64,000 bases of DNA from Aminobacter anthyllidis (GCF_018555685.1 NZ_JAFLWW010000003.1:62001-126000); one strand, 5' to 3'. Positions 44,492-53,154 are shown, counted from the stretch's first letter. Translations and numbers: made by a program. Notes: generated by a model from the letters alone, not told the origin.

Positions 44492-45886
44492 TCAGGCGAG
44501 GTCAGCAGCCGGCGTATGGTTCTGCAGCTCGCTGTCCTCACGCTCTTTCGCGGGCACGCCGTTGAAGAGGATGTTGAGGAGTGCTGCCGCAAACGTGCCG
44601 ACGAGCACGCCACTGTGCAGGAACTTTTCGACTGCGGCCGGAAGCTGGGCGAAGATGTTGTCGGCGACGACCGGCACCATGGCGAGGCCGACGCTGACCG
44701 CAACGATGTAGAGATTGCGACGGTTGGCGACGAAATCCACCTTCGCCAGGATCTTCACACCCGTCGCCGAGACCATGCCGAACATGACGATGGCGGCACC
44801 GCCGACGACGTAGCTCGGGATCGACGCGCTGATGAAGGCCACCTTCGGCAGCGAACCGAGCAGGATCAGGATGACGCCGCCCGCCGCGACCACGAAGCGA
44901 CTCAAGACGCCGGTGATCTGGAGCAGGCCGACATTCTGCGCATAGGTGGTGTAGGTGAAGGTGTTGAGCAGGCCGCCAATGATGTTGCCCACGCCGTCGG
45001 TCCTCAGGCCGCGGGTAAGTTCGGCCTGGCTGATCTTGCGCCCGGCCATGTCGCCGACCGCCAGGAATTGCCCGGTCGATTCGATCATCATGACGGTCAT
45101 CACCGCACAGAGAGACAGGATCGACCAGAACTCGAAGACCGGCCAGCCGAAGGCGAGCGGGTGGATGATGCGCACCCAGCCGGCGTCCGCAACGCCATGG
45201 AAATCAACCTTGCCGGATGCGATCGCGATGGCAAAGCCGACGCCGATGCCTATCAGTACCGCAAGGTTGGACAAGAAGCCCTTGAGAACCCGTGTGAGCA
45301 GCAGGATCGACAGCAGCACGATGGCCGCGACGGCAAGCGCGAAGGGTGCGCCAAAAGCGGGATTCGGGATCATGCCTTCCGGCCCCCGGATCATCGGCTG
45401 GCCGCCGGCGGCCCAGTTCACGCCGACGCGCATCAACGAAAGGCCGATGACCAGCATGACCGTGCCGGTGACAACAGGCGGGAAGAACCGCACCCAGCGC
45501 CCGAAAAAGGGCGCGGCGATGACAGTGAAGACACCAGAGCCGATGACCGCGCCAATGACGCCAGGCATGCCTAGGTCCGGATTGGTGCCCGTCGCGATGA
45601 TCGAGGGAACGGCGGTGAACGAGATGCCCATCATGATCGGCAGCCGGATGCCGACGTGGCGGCCGAAGCCAAGCGCCTGGATGATGGTGACGATGCCGCA
45701 ACAAAACAGATCCGCGCTGACCAGCATCGCGATCTGATCCTTGGGCAAATGCAGCGCGCTCCCGACGATGAGCGGCACGGCGACAGCGCCGGCATACATG
45801 ACGAGAACGTGCTGCAGGCCTAGAGCGAAAAGGCTCGGGATCGGATACTTCTTCTCGACGGGATCCGTCGTATCAAGATTGGACAT
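44492..45886 (-). CDS. NCS2 family nucleobase (uracil/xanthine-type) permease
   Basis: 464-residue membrane protein with about 12-14 hydrophobic segments, of the nucleobase:cation symporter-2 family. Family signature regions: LQHVLVMYAGAVAVPLIVG near the N-terminus, the ESTGQFLAVGD segment and TYAQNVGLLQITGV (the QNxG motif). Members import xanthine, uric acid, uracil or related heterocycles with protons. As the promoter-proximal gene of the molybdenum hydroxylase set it should bring in the pathway substrate. It is divergent from LysR 2, with 161 bases between. Confidence 0.9.
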   Translation of the reverse strand: MSNLDTTDPVEKKYPIPSLFALGLQHVLVMYAGAVAVPLIVGSALHLPKDQIAMLVSADLFCCGIVTIIQALGFGRHVGIRLPIMMGISFTAVPSIIATGTNPDLGMPGVIGAVIGSGVFTVIAAPFFGRWVRFFPPVVTGTVMLVIGLSLMRVGVNWAAGGQPMIRGPEGMIPNPAFGAPFALAVAAIVLLSILLLTRVLKGFLSNLAVLIGIGVGFAIAIASGKVDFHGVADAGWVRIIHPLAFGWPVFEFWSILSLCAVMTVMMIESTGQFLAVGDMAGRKISQAELTRGLRTDGVGNIIGGLLNTFTYTTYAQNVGLLQITGVLSRFVVAAGGVILILLGSLPKVAFISASIPSYVVGGAAIVMFGMVSATGVKILAKVDFVANRRNLYIVAVSVGLAMVPVVADNIFAQLPAAVEKFLHSGVLVGTFAAALLNILFNGVPAKEREDSELQNHTPAADLA

Positions 45887-46016
45887 TCGCTATCCTCCCA
45901 GCGAATAGTGTTCCGGCGCGGTGGGGGCATCTTGGCCTCATGTTTTGTCACCGCACGCCGTACAAGAGGGATCATGCGGCTGGCCAACTCAGCAAACAAT
46001 CGGCACAATCATATTT

Positions 46017-46035
46017 ATTCATCTAGTAACTGAAT
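46017..46035. promoter_or_regulatory. Probable LysR box between the permease and LysR 2
   Basis: Inverted repeat ATTCA-N9-TGAAT, a T-N11-A-type site as LysR proteins use, 13 bases before the LysR 2 start and 131 bases before the permease start. Autoregulation plus activation of the divergent permease-hydroxylase genes is the usual LysR arrangement; binding is inferred. Confidence 0.55.
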
Positions 46036-46047
46036 GAATGGATCGGC

Positions 46048-46944
46048 ATGGACATCACGCTGAAACAGCTTCGCGCCTTCGTCACCGTGGCCAATCTCGG
46101 GCAGTTCACGCTGGCCGCCGACAAGCTCGGCTCGTCGCAATCGGCCGTCAGCACGCTGGTGCGGCAGCTCGAGCAAAATCTCAATCTTCGTCTCTTCGAC
46201 CGGCACACCCGCCTGCTGCGCCTTACCCAGGCGGGCATGGACATCCTGCCGGTCGCAGCCCGCGCCGTTGCCGATATCGAGGGCATGGTGGAGGGCTCGC
46301 GGGAACTGAATGCGCTGCGGCGCGGCAAAGTCACGATAGCCGCCGGCACGGTTCAGGCTGCCCTGATGCTGCCGCAGCTCGTCAACGCCTTCACCAAGCT
46401 CTACCGCGAGATCACGGTCGAGCTGCACGATGTCGCGGAGAAAACCGTGCTGGAGCAGGTCGCCAACGGTTTGGTGGACCTTGGACTAGGCACGGTGCCG
46501 GAAGACGATTCGGAACTCGTCGGTACGCGGCTCTCCACCGATGAGTTCTTGGTGGTGCTCCATGCCGATGACCCGCTGGTGAAACGTCCCGAACTGCGCT
46601 GGACCGACCTTGCCGACTGCAAGTTGATCGGCCCGCAGCGCGGCAACCCGATCCGCGACCGGCTGGAAAACGAACTGGCGCGCAACGGCATCGTTCTGCC
46701 GCTCGACAAGTCGATGCAAGAAGTGGCGCTGCCGCTGACCATCATCGGCATGGTTGAAGGCGGCCTCGGCGTCGCGATCATGACCTCGGCCGTCACGCGC
46801 CTTGCAACCTCCATGGGCCTCGTCGTTCGTACCCCGACCGAGCCGCACATCAAGCGCGAGGTCAGCCTGATCCAGAAACGGACCCGTTCCCTTTCGCCTG
46901 CCGCACGGTGCTTCCGCGATTTTCTGCTGAAGTCGGTTCATTGA
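46048..46944 (+). CDS. LysR family transcriptional regulator 2
   Basis: 298-residue LysR protein (MDITLKQLRAFVTVANLGQF). Helix-turn-helix at about residues 18-37 (SSQSAVSTLVRQLEQNLN), then the effector-binding domain. It is divergent from the nucleobase permease and should control that operon. It resembles LysR 1 (32656-33579) over the whole length, so the two regulators probably arose by duplication and may answer to related ligands. Confidence 0.9.
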   Translation: MDITLKQLRAFVTVANLGQFTLAADKLGSSQSAVSTLVRQLEQNLNLRLFDRHTRLLRLTQAGMDILPVAARAVADIEGMVEGSRELNALRRGKVTIAAGTVQAALMLPQLVNAFTKLYREITVELHDVAEKTVLEQVANGLVDLGLGTVPEDDSELVGTRLSTDEFLVVLHADDPLVKRPELRWTDLADCKLIGPQRGNPIRDRLENELARNGIVLPLDKSMQEVALPLTIIGMVEGGLGVAIMTSAVTRLATSMGLVVRTPTEPHIKREVSLIQKRTRSLSPAARCFRDFLLKSVH

Positions 46945-47069
46945 CCCGCGACTAGCGCCATCTGACGTTGCGTCCACGGCCGTCTCTTATAGCCGGGCTG
47001 GATTGTGCCCAAGCGTCTATCGGTGGCTAGCCTCATAGCCAAGATCGGGATCCACTTTTCGGCAAACCT

Positions 47070-48200
47070 CTAGTCGTTTGCAGGAAGCCCTAGACGCCCC
47101 CATTGCTCGCGCGGAATCGTAGCTCCGACGCGGAAGGATAACGACAGGATTGTCGTCGCGTCGGTGTCGACCTCGCATCGGAAGCTCAGAGCGTGCCACG
47201 CTGTTCGCGTGCGGAAAGCAGCCTCCGGGACGTCGAGGACATTGCCCCGCTTTAGCGAAACAAGTGGCACCAGGTCGGGGGAATAAGAAGCGGCCAGCAA
47301 TTGCTTCTGCAACGCGCTGGCGCAGAGTTTGGCAGCCCGCTTGTCACGAGGCACGCCAGCCATCGAGGTCGTGGCCAACGCATCGCCGGTAGCACCTTGC
47401 GATTGGAGCCTTCGAACACCCGGCAATCCCGAATAGGGTTGCGATTTGGCAACGTCCACATTCTTGGAGTTTGGACTCCTGGTACTCCCGTTTTCGGGCT
47501 TCGAGATCTTTGCAAGGCTGGGCTTCGGCGTATTCGCGGGTCTGGGCTGTGGCGCCTTGGCCAAGGCGGGAAGCGCTATCTCACCGTCGCTGCCGGCTCC
47601 ACCCAACGGCGTTTGTGCCAGGGCTGTTTGCTTGTCGGCACCGTCCACCAGGCCCTCTTGTTTGTCTTTTTCCTGCTTGCCTATGTCCTGGTTCGCGGCT
47701 GCTTCGTTCTCCATATCCTGGGCGGACTGGGTATCATTTGCCGCGGCTGCCTGCTTTTCGGCGTCGTTGGCTGCATCCGGCCGCTCCTTGGAAGGCGGCT
47801 TCGAATCGTCATCCTTCGCCGGCGAAGGCGAGGTGTCTTGAACACTTCCCCCCTCAAAAGATTTGCCAGAGCCGGCATCCTTGTCGCCGAACCGGAAAAC
47901 AGGCTTCAGGACCTCGATTTGCGCCGGCTTGGGCGGCTGCCTTTCCGACGCAGGCAGTTGCTTCGGTTCGAGAGGCTTTTCGGAATCGGGATCCTTTGCG
48001 GGCGGCGGAGGCGCAGGTTTTGACTTTGGCTGCTCCGGCGGAGGCGCGAGTGTGACGTTTACCGCCTGCTCCTGCAACTCTTGAGGAAGCCTCGGCTGGC
48101 TGTAGGCCACCAAGACCGCGACGAAGAACCCGTGCAGGATCAGCGATGTGGGCAAGGCCCACGGCAAATCCCGACGTCGGTTTCTTATCTCATCCGCCAT
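47070..48200 (-). CDS. DUF930 domain protein with TonB-like N-terminus
   Basis: 376-residue protein starting at MADEIRNRRRDLPWALP (ATG 48200). Residues 12-35 form one membrane anchor. Then comes a long Pro/Lys/Glu/Gln-rich linker (about 50-270) similar to those of TonB/TolA proteins. The C-terminal DUF930 domain (LCASALQKQLLAASYSPDLV, FRCEVDTDATTILSL, IPREQWGRLGLP) is confined mostly to rhizobia and relatives and is of unknown function; it is expected in the periplasm. It has no evident operon partners. Confidence 0.85.
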   Translation of the reverse strand: MADEIRNRRRDLPWALPTSLILHGFFVAVLVAYSQPRLPQELQEQAVNVTLAPPPEQPKSKPAPPPPAKDPDSEKPLEPKQLPASERQPPKPAQIEVLKPVFRFGDKDAGSGKSFEGGSVQDTSPSPAKDDDSKPPSKERPDAANDAEKQAAAANDTQSAQDMENEAAANQDIGKQEKDKQEGLVDGADKQTALAQTPLGGAGSDGEIALPALAKAPQPRPANTPKPSLAKISKPENGSTRSPNSKNVDVAKSQPYSGLPGVRRLQSQGATGDALATTSMAGVPRDKRAAKLCASALQKQLLAASYSPDLVPLVSLKRGNVLDVPEAAFRTRTAWHALSFRCEVDTDATTILSLSFRVGATIPREQWGRLGLPAND

Positions 48201-48469
48201 GCTGACCGATGTGCAGTGAAATATTGGCGGCATCAAGCATGATCGTCGGTATTGCGCAAAATGGCCGCCGGAGGCCCGAACAGTGGAATTGGATCTCGGA
48301 TTGCCAGGGCCAGCGCAGCGTGTTCGGGTCCGCCTACTTCCTCGCGTGCATCTCTCCTTTCTGCGTCGACAGCTGGAGGGCGAATCCCCAGCGGCCACCT
48401 TCGGCCGCAGCAATCAGTCGGCAGACATTCCGCCGGTCAATCGTTAGTCCGGATGGTCGCACCCAACAG

Positions 48470-49132
48470 TCAGTCGCTTCGGCTTGAAAAGCCGGTCTCA
48501 CAGAAGCTGATGATGTCATCGATCAGAGCGCTGTCGCTGACGTGATCCTGGATATCCTCGAGACCGGGGATGCGACGGGCATTCGGGTCGAGGTCCGCGA
48601 GGATGTGCAGGATGGCGCCGCGGATGTATTCGTAGCGTAGCGCGATCTGCACCTCGCTGAGGTGCGGTGTCACCTGCCTCAGCATTTGTCGGGACAGGCG
48701 ATGGAGTTCGTCGAACTGCTCGGCGAAGATTTCATTGGTCAGGCTTCGAGGCAATGCCTTGGTTTGCAGCATCAGCCGGATCGCCGCGCGCCCCCCGCGC
48801 TCGTCGAGGCTGAGCTCGACAAGCGGTCCCACGATCGCGCGCAGCACCGTGCGCAGGGTTGGCTGCGGGTCTTTCTCACATGCCTTCATCGCCCACAGGC
48901 GCGCCGCGTTCAGCGGGCCGAGGCATTGTTCGAGCGTCAGGCGCAGCAATTCGTCCTTGGAGCGGAAGTGATAGTTGACTGCAGCAATGTTTGCCCCAGC
49001 CACCTTGGTGACTTCCCGCAGCGTGGCCGCGTCGAACCCGCGGTCGGCGAACACGAAGGTAGCCGCGCGCAGCAATGCGCTGCGCGTGTCGCGATCGTCG
49101 TGCCGGCCGGTTTTTTCTTCTGCTGCCTCCAT
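48470..49132 (-). CDS. TetR family transcriptional regulator
   Basis: 220-residue regulator starting at MEAAEEKTGRHDDRD (ATG 49132, GAGGGG just upstream). The N-terminal TetR helix-turn-helix is clear (FADRGFDAATLREVTKVAG and NIAAVNYHFRSKDEL). The C-terminal ligand domain has no recognised class. It lies 138 bases downstream of, and in the same direction as, the DapA-family gene, so the pair may be one operon controlled from the palindrome at 50256-50273. Confidence 0.9.
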   Translation of the reverse strand: MEAAEEKTGRHDDRDTRSALLRAATFVFADRGFDAATLREVTKVAGANIAAVNYHFRSKDELLRLTLEQCLGPLNAARLWAMKACEKDPQPTLRTVLRAIVGPLVELSLDERGGRAAIRLMLQTKALPRSLTNEIFAEQFDELHRLSRQMLRQVTPHLSEVQIALRYEYIRGAILHILADLDPNARRIPGLEDIQDHVSDSALIDDIISFCETGFSSRSD

Positions 49133-49270
49133 CCACCCCTCATAGCCGAAAGCTGGTTCGCGCGCTTCTCCCACCGGCGTCAAATCTGAGGATATGTAGC
49201 AGCGGAGCGCCGACAAACCGCGACGCCGGGTGGCAGTCTCGTTCTCGGAGTGTGGGGCCGTGGCCACCAA

Positions 49271-50191
49271 TCAGCGCGTCAGGCGGTAGCCGTAGGTCCT
49301 GTCGAGTTCAAGTTCGCGGACGATACGGATGCCGTCTTCAAGCAACTTGGGATCAGCTGCCCGGAGTGGTTTGCGCAGCGGTCCTGCCGGCAGGCCGACC
49401 GCCGCCATGAGCGACTTCATCGAAACGGGATTAACGGCCGCATAGGCGAAATGCAGCATCGGCAAGTTGCGCAGCCAGGCCGAGCGGCAGGCGAATGCGT
49501 CTTCGCCTGACACCCATGGCTTGGAGATGACTGCCATCTCGCGCGGGATGATGTTGCCCGTCATGTTCGCGGTACCATCGCCGCCCAGCGCCATGGTCGG
49601 GATCACCAGGCCGAGATTCGGCGAGCAGCAGCACATGACGGAGATGTCGAGTTCGGCGCGGCAGACCTGCGCCACCTGGCCGACGCGGGTGGTCGATTCC
49701 TTGAGCACGACCATGTTCGGATGGGCTGCGATGCGTTGAATGTCGGTCCAGTGCAGGTCCGTCTTCACGCGCGGGGGATTGTTGTAGAAGCCGATTGGGA
49801 AGTCGACCGCATCGCAGACTTCCAGAACATATTCGACGATCGATTCATCGTCGGCGCAGATATAGGAAGGCGCCGCGATGATGGCGCCGTCGCCGCCTTC
49901 GTTCTTGGCGTAGCGCACCAAGTCGATTGTGCCTTGGGTGTTGGAGCCCGTGCAGCCGAAATAGAGCAGCATGTCGCCGCGCGGCATCTTTGCCGTTTCG
50001 GTGATGATCGTGCGCCGCTCTTCCGGCGTCAGCATCGAGACCTCCCCAGTCGACCCCATGATCAGGATCGCCTTCGTATGGTTTTGCCGGTGAAAATCGA
50101 GCAGGCTGCGAAACCCGGCCATATCTACAGAGCCGTCGGAGTTCATCGGCGTAATCAGCGCCACGAACGAACCATTTGGTCTGGTATGCAC
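49271..50191 (-). CDS. DapA (dihydrodipicolinate synthase) family lyase
   Basis: 306-residue class-I aldolase-type enzyme. Schiff-base Lys164 in VVLKESTT, the pyruvate-carboxylate loop GSTGE (46-50) and Tyr136 in GFYNNPP are conserved. The canonical TPYY segment is APSY here, so the substrate pocket differs from lysine-pathway DapA. Stand-alone DapA paralogues with a TetR regulator act on keto-acid sugars, sialic acid, hydroxyproline products and similar compounds; the substrate is not readable here. It is not expected to be the housekeeping DapA. Confidence 0.87.
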   Translation of the reverse strand: MHTRPNGSFVALITPMNSDGSVDMAGFRSLLDFHRQNHTKAILIMGSTGEVSMLTPEERRTIITETAKMPRGDMLLYFGCTGSNTQGTIDLVRYAKNEGGDGAIIAAPSYICADDESIVEYVLEVCDAVDFPIGFYNNPPRVKTDLHWTDIQRIAAHPNMVVLKESTTRVGQVAQVCRAELDISVMCCCSPNLGLVIPTMALGGDGTANMTGNIIPREMAVISKPWVSGEDAFACRSAWLRNLPMLHFAYAAVNPVSMKSLMAAVGLPAGPLRKPLRAADPKLLEDGIRIVRELELDRTYGYRLTR

Positions 50192-50241
50192 GACACCCTC
50201 CAGCGTTCAAGACACCCAGCCAAGCCATGGGCGAATACGTA

Positions 50242-50273
50242 TTTGAATTGTACGTTTCAAACATATGTTTGAA
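50242..50273. promoter_or_regulatory. Operator cluster upstream of the DapA-family gene
   Basis: A perfect 18-base palindrome TTCAAACATATGTTTGAA (50256-50273) lies 65 bases before the DapA-family start. A third half-site TTTGAA at 50242-50247 makes an alternating series (starts 50242, 50256, 50268). This is the kind of site a TetR dimer pair would occupy; the TetR gene downstream is the candidate. Confidence 0.65.
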
Positions 50274-50397
50274 TCTTGAGGACGCATTGTCAATGGCGCG
50301 TGCACCTCGCGCGTTCGCGCATCACCAGCCGTTTAGGTTCTGATGCAAAGCTGCATGTATACTGTGCCAGCAGCCAGTTGCTCAGAACTCAGACACT

Positions 50398-50859
50398 TTA
50401 CTCTGCCTGCCCGTCGCGCGCCTCATCCGCGCCATCAGCTGCGCTTGCCGTGCCAAGCCGTTCGGGTCGCGTGGTGACATAAATGGCTGCGGCCACGACG
50501 AATGCGGCAACCACGACAGCCAGCAATGGCTCAGGCCTGGCTCCGGCAAAAAACAGGCCATAGCCTGATGCCATGCCCAGGCAGGCTACGATCTTCGCCT
50601 TGCGCGGCACGGCCCCGTATTGCCGCCAGTCGCGCAAGGTCGGGCCGAAGCGTGGGTGATTGAGCATCCAGGCCTCGATGCGTGGCGACGAACGGCCGAA
50701 ACACCACGCCGCCAGAATGAGGAAAATCGTCGTCGGCATGACCGGCAAAAAAGCGCCGATGATGCCGAAGGCGAGCATCAGCACGCCGAGCGCGACCAGC
50801 CCGGCGCGCTTGGCGCTGAATGCCGCCTTGCCGGCGGCTTTGCGCAACGACGGCTTCAT
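50398..50859 (-). CDS. YbaN family (DUF454) inner-membrane protein
   Basis: 153-residue membrane protein of the YbaN/DUF454 family with about four hydrophobic helices. The family core is GIIGAFLPVMPTTIFLILAAWCF followed by RSSPRIEAWMLNHPRFGP, cited here by FLPVMPTTIF and LLNHPRFGP-type ends. In proteobacteria these genes often sit beside heme or iron genes, which agrees with the heme-oxygenase remnant immediately upstream. Function unknown. Confidence 0.88.
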   Translation of the reverse strand: MKPSLRKAAGKAAFSAKRAGLVALGVLMLAFGIIGAFLPVMPTTIFLILAAWCFGRSSPRIEAWMLNHPRFGPTLRDWRQYGAVPRKAKIVACLGMASGYGLFFAGARPEPLLAVVVAAFVVAAAIYVTTRPERLGTASAADGADEARDGQAE

Positions 50860-50889
50860 TCAGTCAAACAAAGCCCTGACCGTCTGCCA

Positions 50890-51465
50890 TCATGCGAAAA
50901 CCTCCTTGACCAGTCCGTGCACGCGGCGAAACGCAGCCTCGGCCCCCGCAATCGCGCGATCCTCCTCGGAAACGCTCATCTCCAGGGCGTCGAGTGCGGC
51001 AGTGAACGTGCGCCAGTGCAAACCGCGCCCTTCCGGCGCTGGCGCAAGATGCCTTGCGCCGAAGGTTTCGGAAAGCCCAAGCTTGGCTACCTCCTTCAAA
51101 AGGAAGGCCGCGCCAAGGTTCGAGCCTTCCGCAACGTAGTGCCAACCGAGAGCAGTCGGAGTGTCGGCTCCGCTTTCCAAAGCAGGCGCCGACGCGAAAG
51201 TGGGCGGTTCCAGCCCAAGATCGGCGACGTCTTGCGTGATCAGGCCCAGACGCCGGCGCCCCTCGAGATCGGGCAACAATCCGTCCAGAACCGGGTTCGC
51301 ATACAGTGCGTCGATGTCGCGATGGAAGCTGTACTGCACCGTCAGGAAAAGCCCGTATCGCTGCCGGTCTTCGAACGGCCGCCCCGCTATGATCGATTGG
51401 TCCGCGCCTTCAGACGCTTGGCCCAGCTCGCCTCAACAGGTTTTTCAAATATCGATGGTCGTCAT
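50890..51465 (-). pseudogene. Heme oxygenase gene with broken 5' part
   Basis: The downstream part (FEDRQRYGLFLTVQYSFHRDIDALY, encoded near 51310-51385) is that of a biliverdin-producing bacterial heme oxygenase that opens heme and releases iron. Its reading frame has no good start: it runs upstream to a stop near 51433. In a neighbouring frame just upstream one reads AKRLKARTNRS, the expected N-terminal helix, and in a third frame an ATG at 51465 gives MTTIDI before a stop. The junction falls where TNRS and DQSII share the same bases, so the stretch with the axial heme His appears deleted and the frame shifted. A shorter GTG-started product (51339) would lack that His. Confidence 0.65.
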
Positions 51466-51731
51466 GGTCTTCCGCGACACCCTCGACGTCCCTGGCATCG
51501 GTGACATGCCTGCCCTCGACGGAGCGGCGGCGTATGCAGTCGATCGCAAGGTTGCGGATGATGCGGCAGAGATAGCCGACAGGCTCGTCCAATGTGCGCC
51601 CGGCGGTGGCCGCGTCGAGACGCAGGAACGCCTCCTGCACTTCGTCTTCGCCGCGCGCGATCGCCAACGATCGCTGTCGCGTAGTCGACGAGCTCGACAC
51701 GGTGAGCAAGGTAGAGATCCGAATAGCCCAC
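51410..51731 (-). pseudogene. Frameshifted and truncated ECF sigma factor
   Basis: The 5' part, from a GTG at 51731, reads GYSDLYLAHRVELVDYATAI and continues to GDRAR. The rest of region 2 (EDEVQEAFLRLDAATAGRTL, DEPVGYLCRIIRNLAIDCIR) continues in another frame after a shift near 51650. Soon after RRSVEGRHV the similarity ends and the frame runs into the heme-oxygenase remnant, so region 4 is missing. It resembles FecI-type iron-starvation sigma factors. No FecR or TonB-dependent receptor gene is nearby, so the heme-uptake locus seems to have been mostly lost. Confidence 0.65.
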
Positions 51732-51892
51732 TCAAATGACCCTGCCGGCCATCGCCAGAAAGCGGATGCCGGTTTGGAATTTCCAGATTTGCGAGATGTC
51801 TTCGGGCTACTCAGCCATGACCCATATTGGAATTGACGACGACGCTCAAGCCCGCGGCTCGTGCGTCGACGGGTCCTGGTGCCGCCAGATTC

Positions 51893-53035
51893 TCAGCGCC
51901 GGGCGATGATACGGCTGTCGACGTCCTTGATGTCGCGCAGGCCGCAGAAGGCCATGGTGATGTCGAGCTCCTTGCGGATGATGTCGAGGCACGCGGTCAC
52001 GCCCGCCTCCCCACCGGCGCCGAGGCCGTAGAGGAACGAGCGGCCGATGAATACGCCCTTGGCGCCAAGCGCCACGGCTTTGAGCACGTCCTGGCCGGAA
52101 CGGATGCCGCCGTCCATCAGCACCTCGATGCGGTCGCCGACCGCGTCGACAATGCCGGGCAGCGCCGAGATCGAGGAAATCGCGCCGTCGAGCTGACGGC
52201 CGCCATGGTTGGAGACGATCAGCGCATCGGCGCCGCTTGCAACGGCCTTCTCGGCATCCTCGGCATCGAGGATGCCCTTGAGGATCAGCTTGCCGCCCCA
52301 CTGGTCCTTGATCCACTTGACGTCGTCCCAGCTGAGTGCCGGGTCGAACTGTTCGGCCGTCCATGACGACAGCGAGCGCAGGTCCGTGACGCCCTTGGCG
52401 TGGCCGGCGATGTTGCGGAAGGTGCGCCGGTTGGTGCGCAGCATGTTGAGGCACCAGCGCGGCTTGGTCGCCAGGTTGATGATGTTGGAGACCGTCATGC
52501 GCGGCGGCGTCGACAGGCCGTTGACGATGTCCTTGTGGCGCTGGCCGAGAATCTGCAGGTCGAGCGTCAGCACCAGGGCCGAGCATTTGGCAGCCTTGGC
52601 ACGACGGATGAGATTGGAGACGAACTCGCGGTCGCGCATCACATAGAGCTGAAACCAGAACGGCTTTGACGTGTTTTCGGCGATGTCCTCGATCGAGCAG
52701 ATGCTCATAGTCGACAGCGTGAATGGTATCCCGGCCTTCTCGGCAGCCCGCGCACCGTGTATCTCGCCGTCGGCATGCTGCATGCCGGTGAGCCCGGTCG
52801 GAGCGATCGCTACCGGCATCGACACGTTCTCGCCGGCCATCGTCGTTTCAAGGGTGCGGTTGCGCAGGTCGACGGCGACGCGCTGGCGCAGCTTGATCGG
52901 CACGAAGTCGCTCTCGTTCTCGCGATAGGTGCTCTCGGTCCAGGAGCCGGAATCACAATAGTCGTAGAACATGCGCGGCACCCGGCGCTTGGCAATGGCT
53001 CGAAGATCGGCGATCGAGGTAATCGGACGCGCCAT
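51893..53035 (-). CDS. lldD: FMN-dependent alpha-hydroxy-acid (L-lactate) dehydrogenase
   Basis: 380-residue enzyme of the LldD/glycolate oxidase family. It oxidises L-lactate or another L-2-hydroxy acid with FMN, passing electrons to the respiratory chain. Motifs: MFYDYCDSGS at the N-terminus, MPVAIAPTGLTGM, FWFQLYV, and the active-site segment SNHGGRQLDG with its catalytic His, followed by GIRSGQDVLKAVALGA. It lies 119 bases downstream of the VOC gene on the same strand. Substrate assignment to lactate is probable but not proven; mandelate or glycolate-type acids are possible. Confidence 0.88.
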   Translation of the reverse strand: MARPITSIADLRAIAKRRVPRMFYDYCDSGSWTESTYRENESDFVPIKLRQRVAVDLRNRTLETTMAGENVSMPVAIAPTGLTGMQHADGEIHGARAAEKAGIPFTLSTMSICSIEDIAENTSKPFWFQLYVMRDREFVSNLIRRAKAAKCSALVLTLDLQILGQRHKDIVNGLSTPPRMTVSNIINLATKPRWCLNMLRTNRRTFRNIAGHAKGVTDLRSLSSWTAEQFDPALSWDDVKWIKDQWGGKLILKGILDAEDAEKAVASGADALIVSNHGGRQLDGAISSISALPGIVDAVGDRIEVLMDGGIRSGQDVLKAVALGAKGVFIGRSFLYGLGAGGEAGVTACLDIIRKELDITMAFCGLRDIKDVDSRIIARR

Positions 53036-53154
53036 TCCACTATGCTCCAGGATGCTGATGAGTTGCGACAGGACGGCGGCATGTAAGCCGCCTTCGCGAC
53101 CGATGCCAAGGGCCGACCGGCAAGATGTCTATCCGGAAATCGCAGACTTTCGTT

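Noticed and set aside
47301-48055. Plus-strand frames opposite the DUF930 gene
   Set aside because: The Leu/Arg/Cys-rich products mirror the Pro/Lys-rich linker codons of the real gene.
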